A DNA stretch of 64,000 bases from Yersinia hibernica (lineage in GTDB: Bacteria > Pseudomonadota > Gammaproteobacteria > Enterobacterales > Enterobacteriaceae), in NCBI RefSeq assembly GCF_004124235.1, contig NZ_CP032487.1, positions 2,666,001 to 2,730,000 on the forward strand, written 5' to 3'. How positions within the stretch are numbered: position 1 is the first letter of the stretch; the number at the start of each line of letters is the position of its first letter. The position numbers and the translations under genes were made by a program. The notes beneath the pieces were generated by a model. It was given only the letters and a program-made list of their open reading frames with translations. It searched no databases and was not told where the DNA came from. Below are positions 48,363 to 58,636 of the stretch, one piece after another.

Positions 48363-50027
48363 ATGTGTTCTATTTTCGGGGTCCTCGACCTTAAAACCGA
48401 CCCCATTGAGTTACGCAAAAAAGCGCTGGAAATGTCACGTTTAATGCGCCACCGCGGCCCAGACTGGTCTGGGGTGTGGGCAAATGATAAAGCCATACTC
48501 GCCCATGAACGCTTATCTATTGTTGACGTCAATACCGGTGCCCAGCCACTGTATAATGCAGCTCACACGCATATTCTGGCGGTAAATGGTGAAATCTATA
48601 ATCACCAAGCATTGCGCCAACAATATGGTGACCATTATGAATTCCAGACCGGCTCTGACTGTGAAGTCATTCTGGCGCTGTATCAGGAAAAAGGGCCAGA
48701 ATTCCTTGATGACCTGCAAGGTATGTTCGCTTTCGTCTTATACGATACAGAAAAGGATGCTTACCTGATTGGCCGTGACCACTTGGGGATTATTCCGCTG
48801 TATATGGGCCACGACGAACACGGTAATATGTTTGTCGCTTCAGAAATGAAAGCATTGGTTCCGGTGTGCCGCACCATTAAAGAATTCCCGGCAGGGAGCT
48901 ATCTTTGGAGTCAAGATGGCGAGATTCGCGAATATTATCATCGCGATTGGTTTGATTTCGATAATGTAAAAAATAACGTTACTGACAAAGTAGAATTGGC
49001 GAATGCATTAGAAGAAGCGGTAAAAAGTCATTTGATGTCGGATGTGCCCTACGGCGTGCTGTTGTCAGGTGGCCTGGATTCTTCCGTTATTTCTGCCATC
49101 ACCAAAAAATTTGCCGCTCGCCGCGTTGAAGATGATGAGCGCAGTGAAGCCTGGTGGCCACAACTGCACTCCTTCGCCGTAGGTCTGGTGGGCTCACCTG
49201 ATTTGCGCGCGGCACAAGAGGTCGCCAATCATTTGGGGACGGTGCATCATGAAATCCACTTCACTGTGCAAGAGGGTCTGGATGCTATCCGCGATGTGAT
49301 TTATCACATTGAAACCTATGATGTCACCACGATTCGCGCCTCAACCCCAATGTACTTAATGTCCCGTAAAATCAAGGCGATGGGCATCAAGATGGTGCTA
49401 TCTGGTGAGGGCTCCGATGAAGTGTTTGGTGGTTATCTCTATTTCCATAAAGCACCAAACGCCAAAGAATTACATGAAGAAACAGTACGCAAACTATTAG
49501 CCCTGCACATGTATGACTGTGCCCGCGCCAACAAAGCCATGTCGGCCTGGGGCGTTGAAGCGCGTGTACCTTTCTTGGATAAGAACTTCCTTGATGTCGC
49601 GATGCGCATTAACCCGCAGGACAAAATGTGCGGTAATGGCAAAATGGAAAAACATGTCCTGCGTGAATGTTTTGAATCCTACCTGCCACACAGCGTCGCA
49701 TGGCGTCAGAAAGAACAATTCTCTGATGGTGTCGGTTACAGCTGGATTGACACATTAAAAGAGAAAGCCGCTGAGCAAGTGACTGATCAACAGATGGAAA
49801 CTGCTCACTTCCGTTTCCCATACAACACACCGTCGTCAAAAGAGGGTTATTTGTATCGCGAAATTTTTGAAGAGTTATTCCCACTGCCAAGTGCAGCTGA
49901 ATGTGTACCTGGTGGCCCGTCAGTCGCTTGTTCATCAGCCAAAGCTATAGAGTGGGACGAATCATTCAAAAGCATGGATGACCCATCAGGCCGCGCTGTG
50001 GGTGTCCATCAGGATGCTTATAAATAA
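48363..50027 (+). CDS. asnB: Asparagine synthetase B (glutamine-hydrolysing)
   Basis: Makes asparagine from aspartate, glutamine and ATP. The 554 aa have the class II amidotransferase nucleophile Cys 2 (MCSIFGVLD) and the PP-loop SGGLDSS in the synthetase domain (about 232-238). Shine-Dalgarno TAGGGAG lies 7 nt before ATG. It is followed by a terminator and then the tRNA operon, as in E. coli. Confidence 0.98.
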   Translation: MCSIFGVLDLKTDPIELRKKALEMSRLMRHRGPDWSGVWANDKAILAHERLSIVDVNTGAQPLYNAAHTHILAVNGEIYNHQALRQQYGDHYEFQTGSDCEVILALYQEKGPEFLDDLQGMFAFVLYDTEKDAYLIGRDHLGIIPLYMGHDEHGNMFVASEMKALVPVCRTIKEFPAGSYLWSQDGEIREYYHRDWFDFDNVKNNVTDKVELANALEEAVKSHLMSDVPYGVLLSGGLDSSVISAITKKFAARRVEDDERSEAWWPQLHSFAVGLVGSPDLRAAQEVANHLGTVHHEIHFTVQEGLDAIRDVIYHIETYDVTTIRASTPMYLMSRKIKAMGIKMVLSGEGSDEVFGGYLYFHKAPNAKELHEETVRKLLALHMYDCARANKAMSAWGVEARVPFLDKNFLDVAMRINPQDKMCGNGKMEKHVLRECFESYLPHSVAWRQKEQFSDGVGYSWIDTLKEKAAEQVTDQQMETAHFRFPYNTPSSKEGYLYREIFEELFPLPSAAECVPGGPSVACSSAKAIEWDESFKSMDDPSGRAVGVHQDAYK

Positions 50028-50078
50028 TCGAACATAATGCAGGGCGTGAACCTGCCTGCAACTGATTATTATCTTCTT

Positions 50079-50108
50079 AAAGCCACCCGAGGGTGGCTTT
50101 GTTTTTTG
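50079..50108 (+). terminator. Rho-independent terminator of asnB
   Basis: AAAGCCACCC (50079-50088) and GGGTGGCTTT (50091-50100) form the stem, followed by GTTTTTTG. The innermost pairs open to make the loop. Confidence 0.85.
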
Positions 50109-50212
50109 TTGGCAAATTCAACAATTAATCATTATAAGTGCTGCTTTAATCACCAGACTGTTCACAAGCCAAACAAACGAACCCTTTCAGCGCTTTTTTG
50201 GGAAAAAATTAG

Positions 50213-50241
50213 TTGACGCAATTCGGCCATATACGCATAAT
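50213..50241 (+). promoter_or_regulatory. Stable-RNA promoter of the tRNA operon
   Basis: TTGACG, 17 nt, CATAAT, then a GC-rich discriminator GCGCCCCGC typical of stringently controlled promoters. It lies about 40 nt before the first tRNA. Confidence 0.8.
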
Positions 50242-50281
50242 GCGCCCCGCAACGCCGATGAAGGTAATGCGGAAAAAAGAT

Positions 50282-50358
50282 GGCTACGTAGCTCAGCTGG
50301 TTAGAGCACAGCACTCATAATGCTGGGGTCACAGGTTCGATTCCCGTCGTAGCCACCA
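50282..50358 (+). tRNA. metT: tRNA-Met (CAT, elongator)
   Basis: 77 nt including encoded CCA. Acceptor arms GGCTACG and CGTAGCC pair, the anticodon loop is CTCATAA and the T arm reads CAGGTTCGATTCCCG. First of six tRNAs in one operon. Confidence 0.97.
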
Positions 50359-50375
50359 TCTTTTTTTCCATGAAT

Positions 50376-50460
50376 GCGGGAGTGGCGAAATTGGTAGACG
50401 CACTAGATTTAGGTTCTAGCGCCGCAAGGTGTGCGAGTTCAAGTCTCGCCTCCCGCACCA
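50376..50460 (+). tRNA. leuW: tRNA-Leu (TAG)
   Basis: 85 nt with a long variable arm and encoded CCA. Acceptor GCGGGAG/CTCCCGC pairs; anticodon TAG lies in ATTTAGGT. It matches E. coli leuW in sequence and place. Confidence 0.97.
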
Positions 50461-50489
50461 TTACTCGTTCATCGGTTTGTCACAGCGGA

Positions 50490-50564
50490 TGGGATATCGC
50501 CAAGCGGTAAGGCACCAGGTTTTGATCCTGGCATTCCCAGGTTCGAATCCTGGTATCCCAGCCA
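50490..50564 (+). tRNA. glnU: tRNA-Gln (TTG), copy 1
   Basis: 75 nt with encoded CCA. Acceptor TGGGATA/TATCCCA; anticodon stem CCAGG/CCTGG around loop TTTTGAT gives anticodon TTG. Confidence 0.97.
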
Positions 50565-50642
50565 TCTTTTTTATCGGATGGAAGCCGTAAGACAACCAAG
50601 AGTTGCATTGTAGTCAATCAGAAAAAAGAATTGTATTTCAGT

Positions 50643-50717
50643 TGGGATATCGCCAAGCGGTAAGGCACCAGGTTTTGATCCTGGCATTCCCAGGTTCGAA
50701 TCCTGGTATCCCAGCCA
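50643..50717 (+). tRNA. glnW: tRNA-Gln (TTG), copy 2
   Basis: 75 nt, identical in sequence to the tRNA-Gln 79 nt upstream. Probably a gene-dosage copy. Confidence 0.97.
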
Positions 50718-50748
50718 TACAATTTCTCAAGATTAAAGTTTTTAAGAT

Positions 50749-50825
50749 GGCTACGTAGCTCAGCTGGTTAGAGCACAGCACTCATAATGCTGGGGTCACA
50801 GGTTCGATTCCCGTCGTAGCCACCA
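50749..50825 (+). tRNA. metU: tRNA-Met (CAT, elongator), copy 2
   Basis: 77 nt, identical to the first tRNA-Met of the operon. Confidence 0.97.
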
Positions 50826-50828
50826 TTT

Positions 50829-50903
50829 TGGGGTATCGCCAAGCGGTAAGGCACTGGATTCTGATTCCAGCATTCCGAGGTTCGAATCCTCGTACCCCAG
50901 CCA
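50829..50903 (+). tRNA. glnV: tRNA-Gln (CTG)
   Basis: 75 nt with encoded CCA. Acceptor TGGGGTA/TACCCCA; anticodon loop TTCTGAT gives CTG. It lies 3 nt after the second tRNA-Met. E. coli has a further copy, glnX, that I do not see here. Confidence 0.96.
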
Positions 50904-50910
50904 AATTTAG

Positions 50911-50936
50911 AAAAGCTCGCTTCGGCGGGCTTTTTG
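50911..50936 (+). terminator. Terminator of the tRNA operon
   Basis: GCTCGC-TTCG-GCGGGC (one G.U pair, stable tetraloop) flanked by A-run and T-run, 11 nt after the last tRNA. Confidence 0.9.
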
Positions 50937-51131
50937 CATTTTAGGATTTCGGTTAATAGTCGCTCTGCGCTTCGCTGGACTCCTCCGCCACAACCACCAG
51001 AGTTACAAAGGGATTACGCGCTGGCAGCCCCTTTGTCGATGAAGTCCCCGTCAGGGAGCGGGCATCAATCTCATATCATCCAAACCGGCCCGTTTTTCCC
51101 TAAGTATTCAGCTTAAAAAAACAAAAACCGA
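50937..51131. other. Unassigned stretch between tRNA operon and ubiF
   Basis: About 195 nt in which I see no gene. It contains an inverted repeat ACAAAGGG (51005-51012) with CCCTTTGT (51029-51036). The 60-codon plus-strand ORF across it has no family signature. Confidence 0.4.
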
Positions 51132-52322
51132 CTACAATCCCAATGCATATCTCAACGCATGTTCTTTCAACTTGCCAGCGCGCTGAGCGGCCATCAATGC
51201 CAAATTGCGGGCGAACTTAATCGGAGGTAAATCATTACTAAATGTGGTGTAAAACAGATCCATACCACTTTGCATAACCAGATTATCGGTACGGCGACGG
51301 CGCTGATAACGCAGTAACACCTGCTCACTGTGCCAAGATTCGGCCTGTTCGCGGGCCTGATTCAATACATCCAGCAACGCATCAACATCCCGATATCCCA
51401 AGTTAACCCCCTGCCCGGCCAATGGGTTAATGGTATGAGCAGCATCACCCAGTAATACCAGACCCGGCTGCACGTATTGCTGCGCATGACGGCGAACCAG
51501 TGGGAAAGAACCCGCGGCAATAGCCTTAACAGCTCCCAGACGGGATGGGAAAGCAGCCGCAATCTCCTGATTCAATTGTGCCATTGGCATCATTTGAAGC
51601 TGACGAATACGCGCTGGGCTGTCATACCAGACCAGCGATGCCCAATTATCAAACAAGGGGAGAAATGCGCGCGGGCCGCTGGGAAAAAACTGTTGCCAGG
51701 TGGTGTCTTGCTGGGTGGTATCCGTTTTGACGGTAATTAACAGACAAGATTGGCGATACTGCCAACCACTGGTGCCAATCCCGGCTAAACGCCGCACCAG
51801 AGAATTAGCACCGTCAGCGCCTATCACTAAATGGCTCTGTATCACTTGCTGTGCATCTAATGTTATCTCCCAGTAGTCGTCTACTCTGGCTATCGTTTGT
51901 AGCCGTGACGGGCATAACAACGTCAAATTGGGGCAATCTGCCATTTGGTGCCAGAGCGCTAACTGCAAAACGCGGTTCTCAACCATAAAACCCAGTTCAG
52001 GTAAAGAGAGCGAAGCTGCATCAAAGACAACCTGTGACCCCGGCTGCTCCCACGTCTCCAGCCGGCGATAAGGCGCAGACCGCATCTGCTGAACATCTGA
52101 CCAGGCCCCAAGCTGTTGCAGCAAAGACACCGAGGTACATCCAATCGCGGAAACCCGTAAGTCCGGCACACTATCAGCATCAAACGGCTCGGGAGCTTCA
52201 TGTTCCAATAGCGCCACTGACCAACCCGTTTGTGCCAGCCCCAGTGCCGCGGCGGCACCCACCATACCGCCGCCCACGACCACAACATCATAATTTGGTT
52301 GCGATTTATTCATTTCGGCCAT
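51132..52322 (-). CDS. ubiF: Ubiquinone biosynthesis hydroxylase UbiF
   Basis: FAD-dependent monooxygenase that hydroxylates 2-octaprenyl-3-methyl-6-methoxy-1,4-benzoquinol, a late step of aerobic ubiquinone synthesis. The 396 aa have the N-terminal GGGMVGAA dinucleotide fold, the mid-protein VIGADGANS motif and GDAAHTINPLAGQGVNLGYRD. A second ATG three codons downstream (MNKSQPN) is an equally possible start, since neither has a strong Shine-Dalgarno. Divergent from miaB. Confidence 0.95.
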   Translation of the reverse strand: MAEMNKSQPNYDVVVVGGGMVGAAAALGLAQTGWSVALLEHEAPEPFDADSVPDLRVSAIGCTSVSLLQQLGAWSDVQQMRSAPYRRLETWEQPGSQVVFDAASLSLPELGFMVENRVLQLALWHQMADCPNLTLLCPSRLQTIARVDDYWEITLDAQQVIQSHLVIGADGANSLVRRLAGIGTSGWQYRQSCLLITVKTDTTQQDTTWQQFFPSGPRAFLPLFDNWASLVWYDSPARIRQLQMMPMAQLNQEIAAAFPSRLGAVKAIAAGSFPLVRRHAQQYVQPGLVLLGDAAHTINPLAGQGVNLGYRDVDALLDVLNQAREQAESWHSEQVLLRYQRRRRTDNLVMQSGMDLFYTTFSNDLPPIKFARNLALMAAQRAGKLKEHALRYALGL

Positions 52323-52568
52323 GCTTTAAAAGTGATAAATAACACCTGCGCTGGCAAGTGTCTTGTTTGGCCTAAGTGTACCGGATTTTTCATCGCCCAA
52401 CAGAATAAGTAAGCCGTTATGCGGTGGTCATCGCAACAGCAAGTGACTACAATAGCCCTATAACCACGGAGCCTTTGCGCTGCCGGCTATACTATTAGGG
52501 TGCATGGCACAGAGCATGACACCGCGCAATGTGACTTTTATGATGAATTTTTTGGCGGTAGATAGGCA

Positions 52569-53993
52569 ATGACGAAAAAACTACACATCAAAACTTGGGG
52601 CTGCCAGATGAACGAATACGATTCATCTAAAATGGCTGATTTACTGGCCAGCACCCATGGCTACCAGCTAACCGACATCCCAGAAGAAGCTGATTTGCTG
52701 CTGCTAAACACCTGTTCTATCCGCGAAAAAGCGCAAGAAAAAGTATTCAGTTTGTTGGGCCATTGGAAGCTGCTAAAAGAAAAAAATCCGGCGCTTATCA
52801 TTGGTGTTGGCGGTTGCGTGGCATCCCAAGAAGGTGAGCACCTGCGCCAGCGCGCCCCTTGTGTTGATGTGATTTTCGGGCCACAAACTTTGCATCGTTT
52901 GCCTGAAATGATTAACCACGTCGCAGGCACACACAGCCCGGTGGTAGATATCAGTTTCCCGGAAATTGAAAAATTTGACCGTCTACCAGAACCACGCGCT
53001 GACGGCCCGACAGCATTTGTCTCCATCATGGAGGGGTGCAATAAATACTGCACATTCTGTGTCGTACCTTATACCCGTGGTGAGGAAGTCAGCCGCCCAA
53101 GTGATGATATCTTGTTTGAAATCGCACAGTTAGCTGCCCAAGGTGTGCGGGAAGTAAACCTGCTCGGCCAAAATGTGAATGCCTATCGTGGCGCCACTTA
53201 TGATGGTGAAATCTGTAGTTTTGCCGAGCTATTGCGGCTAGTTGCGGCCATTGATGGCATTGATAGAGTGCGTTTCACCACCAGCCATCCTATTGAATTT
53301 ACTGATGATATCATTGATGTTTATCGGGATACGCCCGAGCTGGTCAGTTTCCTGCATCTGCCGGTACAAAGTGGCTCTGACCGCATTTTGACCATGATGA
53401 AACGTGCCCATACCGCCTTGGAATACAAAGCAATTATTCGCAAACTGCGCCAGGCGCGGCCTGATATCCAAATTAGCTCTGATTTTATTATCGGCTTCCC
53501 CGGTGAAACTCAGCACGATTTTGAGCAAACCATGAAACTGGTCGCCGATATTCGTTTTGATACCAGCTACAGCTTTATTTACTCCTCACGCCCTGGTACG
53601 CCTGCGGCCGACCTTCCGGACGATGTGTCCGAAGAGGAGAAAAAACAGCGGTTGCACATCCTGCAAGAGCGCATTACTCAGCAAGCAATGGAAATCAGCC
53701 GCGAAATGGTTGGCACTGTGCAGCGCATTTTGGTGGAGGGGACATCGCGTAAAAACGTGATGGAACTGGCGGGGCGCACTGAAAATAACCGGGTAGTGAA
53801 CTTTGAGGGCACTCCGGAGATGATCGGTAAGTTCGTGGATGTGGAAATTGTTGATGTTTATGCCAGTTCACTGCGCGGCATCTTACTGCGCACCGAAGAC
53901 CAGATGGACTTGCGCACTCATGAGTCCCCGCAATCAGTAATTGCCCGCACCCGCAAAGAAAATGAGATAGGTGTCGGCCTATACCAGCCCTGA
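52569..53993 (+). CDS. miaB: tRNA-2-methylthio-N6-dimethylallyladenosine synthase MiaB
   Basis: Radical-SAM methylthiotransferase modifying A37 of tRNAs that read UNN codons. The 474 aa equal E. coli MiaB. The N-terminal UPF0004 domain supplies three cysteines (C12 in [10 protein letters not shown], then NTCSIRE and GGCVA), and the radical-SAM triad is [17 protein letters not shown] domain forms the C-terminus. Confidence 0.98.
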   Translation: MTKKLHIKTWGCQMNEYDSSKMADLLASTHGYQLTDIPEEADLLLLNTCSIREKAQEKVFSLLGHWKLLKEKNPALIIGVGGCVASQEGEHLRQRAPCVDVIFGPQTLHRLPEMINHVAGTHSPVVDISFPEIEKFDRLPEPRADGPTAFVSIMEGCNKYCTFCVVPYTRGEEVSRPSDDILFEIAQLAAQGVREVNLLGQNVNAYRGATYDGEICSFAELLRLVAAIDGIDRVRFTTSHPIEFTDDIIDVYRDTPELVSFLHLPVQSGSDRILTMMKRAHTALEYKAIIRKLRQARPDIQISSDFIIGFPGETQHDFEQTMKLVADIRFDTSYSFIYSSRPGTPAADLPDDVSEEEKKQRLHILQERITQQAMEISREMVGTVQRILVEGTSRKNVMELAGRTENNRVVNFEGTPEMIGKFVDVEIVDVYASSLRGILLRTEDQMDLRTHESPQSVIARTRKENEIGVGLYQP

Positions 53994-54013
53994 TTTTTCG
54001 AGCCACCCCGCAC

Positions 54014-54050
54014 AAACAGGTACTGCATTGTCAGTGCCTGTTTTATTTTA
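54014..54050 (+). terminator. Rho-independent terminator of miaB
   Basis: A 12-bp stem, AAACAGGTACTG with CAGTGCCTGTTT (one G.U), loop CATTGT, followed by TTTTATTTTA, 20 nt after the miaB stop. Confidence 0.85.
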
Positions 54051-54279
54051 GTGGGATATTGCGCAGATTCAGTTTTTTTAAGTTGCACCAACCAGTAACC
54101 CCCATTTGAATAGCGCCCAAAAGCACAGATTCACAAGCCATAAACTTGCGTCAGTAAGGCGCACCATGAATAATTCATAAATGACATGTATGATTGGCGT
54201 CATATCAGTGATATCCGCAGTCATAAGAATTACAGCTAGGCTTCAAATAAACCGGCCCTAAGTGACCCAGAGGAACGCA

Positions 54280-55353
54280 GTGACTCAGAGAAACAGTTTG
54301 CACGTAGTGACACAAGAAATCTTGCTGGAACCCGCCGATAATCAGCGCCTGCTGAGTTTGTGTGGGCCTTTTGATAACAATATCAAGCAGTTGGAACGCC
54401 GATTAGGTATTGAAATTAATCGTCGCGATAACCGCTTTAAGTTAGTCGGTAAGAATATCTGCGTTGTTGCCGCGGCAGATATTCTGCGCCACCTGTATGT
54501 TGATACCGCCCCTATCCGTGGTGTCATCCCTGATATTGACCCCGAAGATATCCATCTTGCGGTGAAGGAAAGTCGTGTACTGGAGCAAACCGCCGAAAGC
54601 GTGCCTGATTACGGAAAAGCCGTAAATATTCGGACTAAGCGCGGCATGGTCAAACCGCGAACGCCAAATCAAGCACAATACATCGCCAATATTCTCGATC
54701 ACGATATTACTTTCGGGATTGGCCCGGCCGGGACGGGTAAGACCTATCTGGCCGTCGCCGCCGCAGTCGATGCTCTGGAGCGCCAGAATGTACGGCGGAT
54801 TTTGCTGACCCGCCCCGCCGTTGAAGCAGGTGAAAAGCTGGGTTTCTTGCCCGGTGACCTCAGCCAAAAAGTCGACCCTTATCTGCGGCCACTTTATGAT
54901 GCATTATTTGAAATGTTGGGCTTTGAGCGCGTTGAAAAACTGATTGAACGTAATGTCATTGAAGTCGCGCCCCTGGCCTATATGCGCGGCCGCACACTCA
55001 ATGATGCGTTTATCATTTTGGATGAAAGCCAGAACACCACCATCGAGCAGATGAAAATGTTCCTGACGCGCATTGGCTTTAACTCCAAAGCGGTGATTAC
55101 CGGTGATATCACGCAAACTGACTTGCCGCGCCACCAGAAATCAGGCTTAAGCCATGCCATTGAAGTGTTATCTGAGGTAGAGGAATTAAGCTTTAACTTC
55201 TTCCATAGCGAAGATGTGGTGCGCCACCCAGTTGTCGCCCGCGTGGTTATTGCTTATGAAGCCTGGGAAGCCGCAGAACAAAAACGCAAAGAGGCTATCG
55301 CCGAACAACGTAAGCGGGAAACTCACACCCCATCTGAGCAGGAGGCTCCGTGA
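54280..55353 (+). CDS. ybeZ: PhoH-like ATPase YbeZ
   Basis: PhoH-family ATPase, 357 aa, that partners with YbeY in RNA metabolism. Walker [11 protein letters not shown] and Walker B FIILDESQ are intact. The ORF opens with a GTG six codons upstream, but AGAGGA lies 5 nt before the GTG chosen here ([20 protein letters not shown]). It overlaps ybeY by 4 nt and belongs to ybeZ-ybeY-corC-lnt. Confidence 0.95.
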   Translation: MTQRNSLHVVTQEILLEPADNQRLLSLCGPFDNNIKQLERRLGIEINRRDNRFKLVGKNICVVAAADILRHLYVDTAPIRGVIPDIDPEDIHLAVKESRVLEQTAESVPDYGKAVNIRTKRGMVKPRTPNQAQYIANILDHDITFGIGPAGTGKTYLAVAAAVDALERQNVRRILLTRPAVEAGEKLGFLPGDLSQKVDPYLRPLYDALFEMLGFERVEKLIERNVIEVAPLAYMRGRTLNDAFIILDESQNTTIEQMKMFLTRIGFNSKAVITGDITQTDLPRHQKSGLSHAIEVLSEVEELSFNFFHSEDVVRHPVVARVVIAYEAWEAAEQKRKEAIAEQRKRETHTPSEQEAP

Positions 55354-55823
55354 GCCAAGTTATTCTCGATTTACAAATTGCCTGTGCCGACAGCCAGGGG
55401 TTACCGACCGAAGCAGATTTTCAGCATTGGCTGGAAGCGGTGTTACCGCAATTTCAGGAAATCGCGGAAGTCACTATCCGCGTGGTTGATGAAGCAGAAA
55501 GCCATGAGCTCAATCTGACCTATCGCGGTAAAGATAAACCGACCAATGTCTTGTCTTTTCCATTTGAGGCCCCACCTGAGATTGAACTGCCATTACTGGG
55601 CGATTTAATCATTTGCCGCCAGGTAGTTGAACAAGAAGCGGTTGAACAAGAGAAAGCACTATTGGCTCATTGGGCGCATATGGTTGTTCATGGCAGTCTC
55701 CATCTGCTAGGGTATGACCACATCGTTGACGATGAAGCAGAAGAAATGGAGTCAATTGAAACTGAAATAATGCAAAGTCTAGGTTATCCAGACCCTTACA
55801 TTTCAGAAAAAGACCCAGAATAA
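55350..55823 (+). CDS. ybeY: Endoribonuclease YbeY
   Basis: Zinc-dependent endoribonuclease for 16S rRNA 3'-end maturation and 70S quality control, 157 aa. The UPF0054 signature H-x3-H-x5-H is in [15 protein letters not shown]. It begins with GTG overlapping the ybeZ stop (GTGA), with GGAGG 5 nt upstream. Confidence 0.97.
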   Translation: MSQVILDLQIACADSQGLPTEADFQHWLEAVLPQFQEIAEVTIRVVDEAESHELNLTYRGKDKPTNVLSFPFEAPPEIELPLLGDLIICRQVVEQEAVEQEKALLAHWAHMVVHGSLHLLGYDHIVDDEAEEMESIETEIMQSLGYPDPYISEKDPE

Positions 55824-55913
55824 ACCTTACTCCATCAGATATAATTGTCTAATGGGGATAAGTAAAAAGCTGTCGGCGGTGTGTGTCTAGCGCGGCCGAT
55901 AATAATATTAATC

Positions 55914-56040
55914 TATACCTCAAAAACTTGAAGTTGCAGCTAGGCGGCAGGAGAATTCATCCCAATGAGCTTACTTAGGTAAATGATTTGGCTGAGTAAA
56001 TGTAGCTAACAATCCTGCGCTTTCAAGTACGAAGGGTAAA
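55914..56040. repeat. ERIC element (127 bp) between ybeY and corC
   Basis: The left end TATACCTCAAAAACTTGAAGTT and right end CAAGTACGAAGGGTA are imperfect inverted repeats, and the core contains GAGCTTACTTAGGTAAATGA, matching the ERIC core (GAGCTTACATAAGTAAGTGA). The length is exactly that of a standard ERIC. It sits inside the ybeZYX-lnt operon and would be transcribed as a long hairpin. Confidence 0.8.
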
Positions 56041-56065
56041 CATAGGTAAACTTAACTAAAACGCC

Positions 56066-56944
56066 ATGAGCGACGACCACTCACAAAACAACGATAGCCC
56101 CAGTCCCAAGAAAGGGTTCTTTACTCTCATCCTTAACCAGTTATTCCACGGTGAACCTAAGAACCGTGGTGATCTGGTAGAGCTTATCCGTGATTCTGAG
56201 CAGAATGATCTGATTGACCCCGATACCAGAGACATGCTGGAGGGGGTGATGGATATTGCCGAACAGCGCGTACGGGATATCATGATCCCCCGCTCTCAGA
56301 TGGTCACACTAAAGCGCAATCAAACGCTGGATGAGTGCCTGGATGTTATTATTGAATCTGCACACTCCCGCTTCCCAGTTATCAGTGAAGATAAAGATCA
56401 CATTGAAGGCATTCTGATGGCCAAGGATTTGCTGCCGTTTATGCGCACAGATTCCGAGCCATTCAGCATTGATAAAGTCCTACGCACAGCGGTTGTAGTA
56501 CCGGAAAGTAAACGTGTTGACCGGATGCTGAAAGAGTTCCGCTCTCAGCGCTATCACATGGCAATTGTCATTGATGAGTTTGGCGGTGTTTCAGGCCTGG
56601 TGACCATTGAAGATATTCTTGAGCTGATCGTTGGCGAAATTGAAGATGAGTATGACGACGAAGAAGACAGAGATATTCGTCAGCTCAGCCGGCACACTTA
56701 TACCATTCGTGCGCTGACCCAAATTGAAGATTTCAATGAAGTATTCAACACCCATTTCAGCGACGATGAAGTGGACACCATCGGTGGTTTGGTCATGCAG
56801 GCGTTTGGTCATTTACCCGCCCGCGGTGAAACCATTGAAATTGAAGGTTACTTATTTAAAGTTGCCATGGCGGATAGCCGACGTATCATTCAGGTTCATG
56901 TAAAAATCCCGGATGATGCTCCGCAACCCAAACTGGAAGAATAA
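56066..56944 (+). CDS. corC: CorC/YbeX CBS-domain protein
   Basis: A 292-aa cytoplasmic protein with two CBS domains (about 70-190; [17 protein letters not shown] start, here [13 protein letters not shown]) and a C-terminal CorC_HlyC domain. It is linked to Mg2+/Co2+ efflux and to ribosome metabolism. An ERIC element separates it from ybeY, and the Shine-Dalgarno is weak. Confidence 0.95.
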   Translation: MSDDHSQNNDSPSPKKGFFTLILNQLFHGEPKNRGDLVELIRDSEQNDLIDPDTRDMLEGVMDIAEQRVRDIMIPRSQMVTLKRNQTLDECLDVIIESAHSRFPVISEDKDHIEGILMAKDLLPFMRTDSEPFSIDKVLRTAVVVPESKRVDRMLKEFRSQRYHMAIVIDEFGGVSGLVTIEDILELIVGEIEDEYDDEEDRDIRQLSRHTYTIRALTQIEDFNEVFNTHFSDDEVDTIGGLVMQAFGHLPARGETIEIEGYLFKVAMADSRRIIQVHVKIPDDAPQPKLEE

Positions 56945-56951
56945 ATCCTCG

Positions 56952-58499
56952 ATGCCTATCGCTTCATACCTTCAACGCCAGTGGGTTCGCGCCCTACTGG
57001 CGCTATTTTTTGGCGCCTGCGGTACGCTGGCCTATTCGCCATTTGACTACTGGCCAGCGGCCATTATTTCGCTATTTGGCTTACTCAGCCTGACATTGAA
57101 TCGCAACACCAAACAAGCCGCTTTTATCGGCTTTTGTTGGGGTATGGGGCTATTTGGCAGTGGTATTAACTGGGTGTATGTCAGCATCGCTGAATTTGGC
57201 GGAATGCCGACTGCCATCAATATCTTCCTGGTGGTATTGCTAGCGGCGTATCTTTCGCTCTACACCCTGCTGTTTGCCGGGTTATTAGCACGAATATGCC
57301 CGAAAACTACATGGTGGCGGCTCGCCATTGCTGCGCCAGTGGTGTGGCAACTGACTGAATTCTTACGCGGCTGGGTCTTGACCGGCTTCCCATGGCTACA
57401 GTTCGGCTACAGCCAAATTAACGGCCCACTGCGTGGTATTGCGCCGATTCTCGGTGTCGATGGCATTACCTTTATGCTGATGTCGATTAGCGGATTACTG
57501 GTTTACGCCTGCTATCGACGCCGCATCACTGCTGCAATTATCGCCGCCGCTATGTTATTGCTGCCGTGGCCGCTGCGCCAGTTACATTGGTTCACTCCGG
57601 AGCCTGAACGGGCGGTCAACGTGGCGATGGTGCAGGGTAATATTGCTCAATCAATGAAGTGGGACCCTAAAGTCCTGCTCTCAACCCTGCAAATCTATCT
57701 GGATGAAACTCGCCCATTTATGGGTAAAGCGCCGATTATTATCTGGCCGGAATCTGCCATTCCTGATATCGAAACAGATCAAATCGGCTTTCTGACGATG
57801 GTGGATGACCTGATGCGGGCTAACCACAGCAGCTTAATCACCGGTATTGTTGATGCCCGGCCGCGACCAGAGGGCAAAGGTTACCATTTCTTTAATAGCA
57901 TCATTGTGTTAGGTGATAAAGCTCCCTACCAATACCCGACCCACAACCGCTATAGCAAACACCACTTGGTTCCCTTTGGTGAGTTTGTGCCGCTCGAGTC
58001 TCTGCTGCGCCCGTTAGCTCCATTCTTTGATTTACCCATGTCATCATTCAGCCGGGGCAGTTATGTGCAACCGCAGCTCAATGTGGCCGGGTTTAACCTG
58101 ACCGCCGCTATCTGTTATGAAATTGTTTTGGGCCAACAGGTTCGTGATAACTTCAGACCTGATACCAACTTCTTGCTGACTGTCTCCAATGATGCTTGGT
58201 TTGGCCACTCTATTGGCCCATGGCAGCATTTCCAGATGGCCCGCATGCGCGCCCTTGAATTGGGTCGTCCGCTGTTGCGCAGCACCAATAATGGTATTAC
58301 GGCCGCAGTCGGGCCAAGTGGTGAAATCTTGGCGCAGATTCCACAGTTCACCCAGCAAGTGCTGGAAGTAAAAGTCACCCCAACCACCGGCATAACACCC
58401 TATGCTCGGTTTGGTTCGTGGCCAATGTGGATTATCACCTTGGTTCTCGGAGCATTGACGCTATACCGCGCTATTCGCGGCCGTTCAGATAAAAAATAA
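56952..58499 (+). CDS. lnt: Apolipoprotein N-acyltransferase Lnt
   Basis: Inner-membrane enzyme that adds the third acyl chain to lipoproteins, 515 aa. N-terminal transmembrane helices precede a periplasmic nitrilase domain with the catalytic Glu in WPESAIPD, Lys in [11 protein letters not shown] and Cys in AICYEIV. The ORF opens 13 codons upstream inside corC; the ATG of [10 protein letters not shown], 7 nt after the corC stop, matches family length. Confidence 0.96.
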   Translation: MPIASYLQRQWVRALLALFFGACGTLAYSPFDYWPAAIISLFGLLSLTLNRNTKQAAFIGFCWGMGLFGSGINWVYVSIAEFGGMPTAINIFLVVLLAAYLSLYTLLFAGLLARICPKTTWWRLAIAAPVVWQLTEFLRGWVLTGFPWLQFGYSQINGPLRGIAPILGVDGITFMLMSISGLLVYACYRRRITAAIIAAAMLLLPWPLRQLHWFTPEPERAVNVAMVQGNIAQSMKWDPKVLLSTLQIYLDETRPFMGKAPIIIWPESAIPDIETDQIGFLTMVDDLMRANHSSLITGIVDARPRPEGKGYHFFNSIIVLGDKAPYQYPTHNRYSKHHLVPFGEFVPLESLLRPLAPFFDLPMSSFSRGSYVQPQLNVAGFNLTAAICYEIVLGQQVRDNFRPDTNFLLTVSNDAWFGHSIGPWQHFQMARMRALELGRPLLRSTNNGITAAVGPSGEILAQIPQFTQQVLEVKVTPTTGITPYARFGSWPMWIITLVLGALTLYRAIRGRSDKK

Positions 58500-58636
58500 A
58501 CCGCTCTACGGGCATGTCATTGATATGCCCGTCATCACTTTAAACTCCCCCATTATCAGTATTGCGAATCGTTATCACTGCTGTTATCTTGCCGTGCAGT
58601 ACAAATAATTAGCATGATTTGCAATTTGAGAGTCTT

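Noticed and set aside
50490..50717. CRISPR-like direct repeat
   Set aside because: The repeated 75-nt units are two identical tRNA-Gln genes.
50934..51116. 60-codon plus-strand ORF after the tRNA operon
   Set aside because: No Shine-Dalgarno, no family motif, and it begins inside the terminator region.
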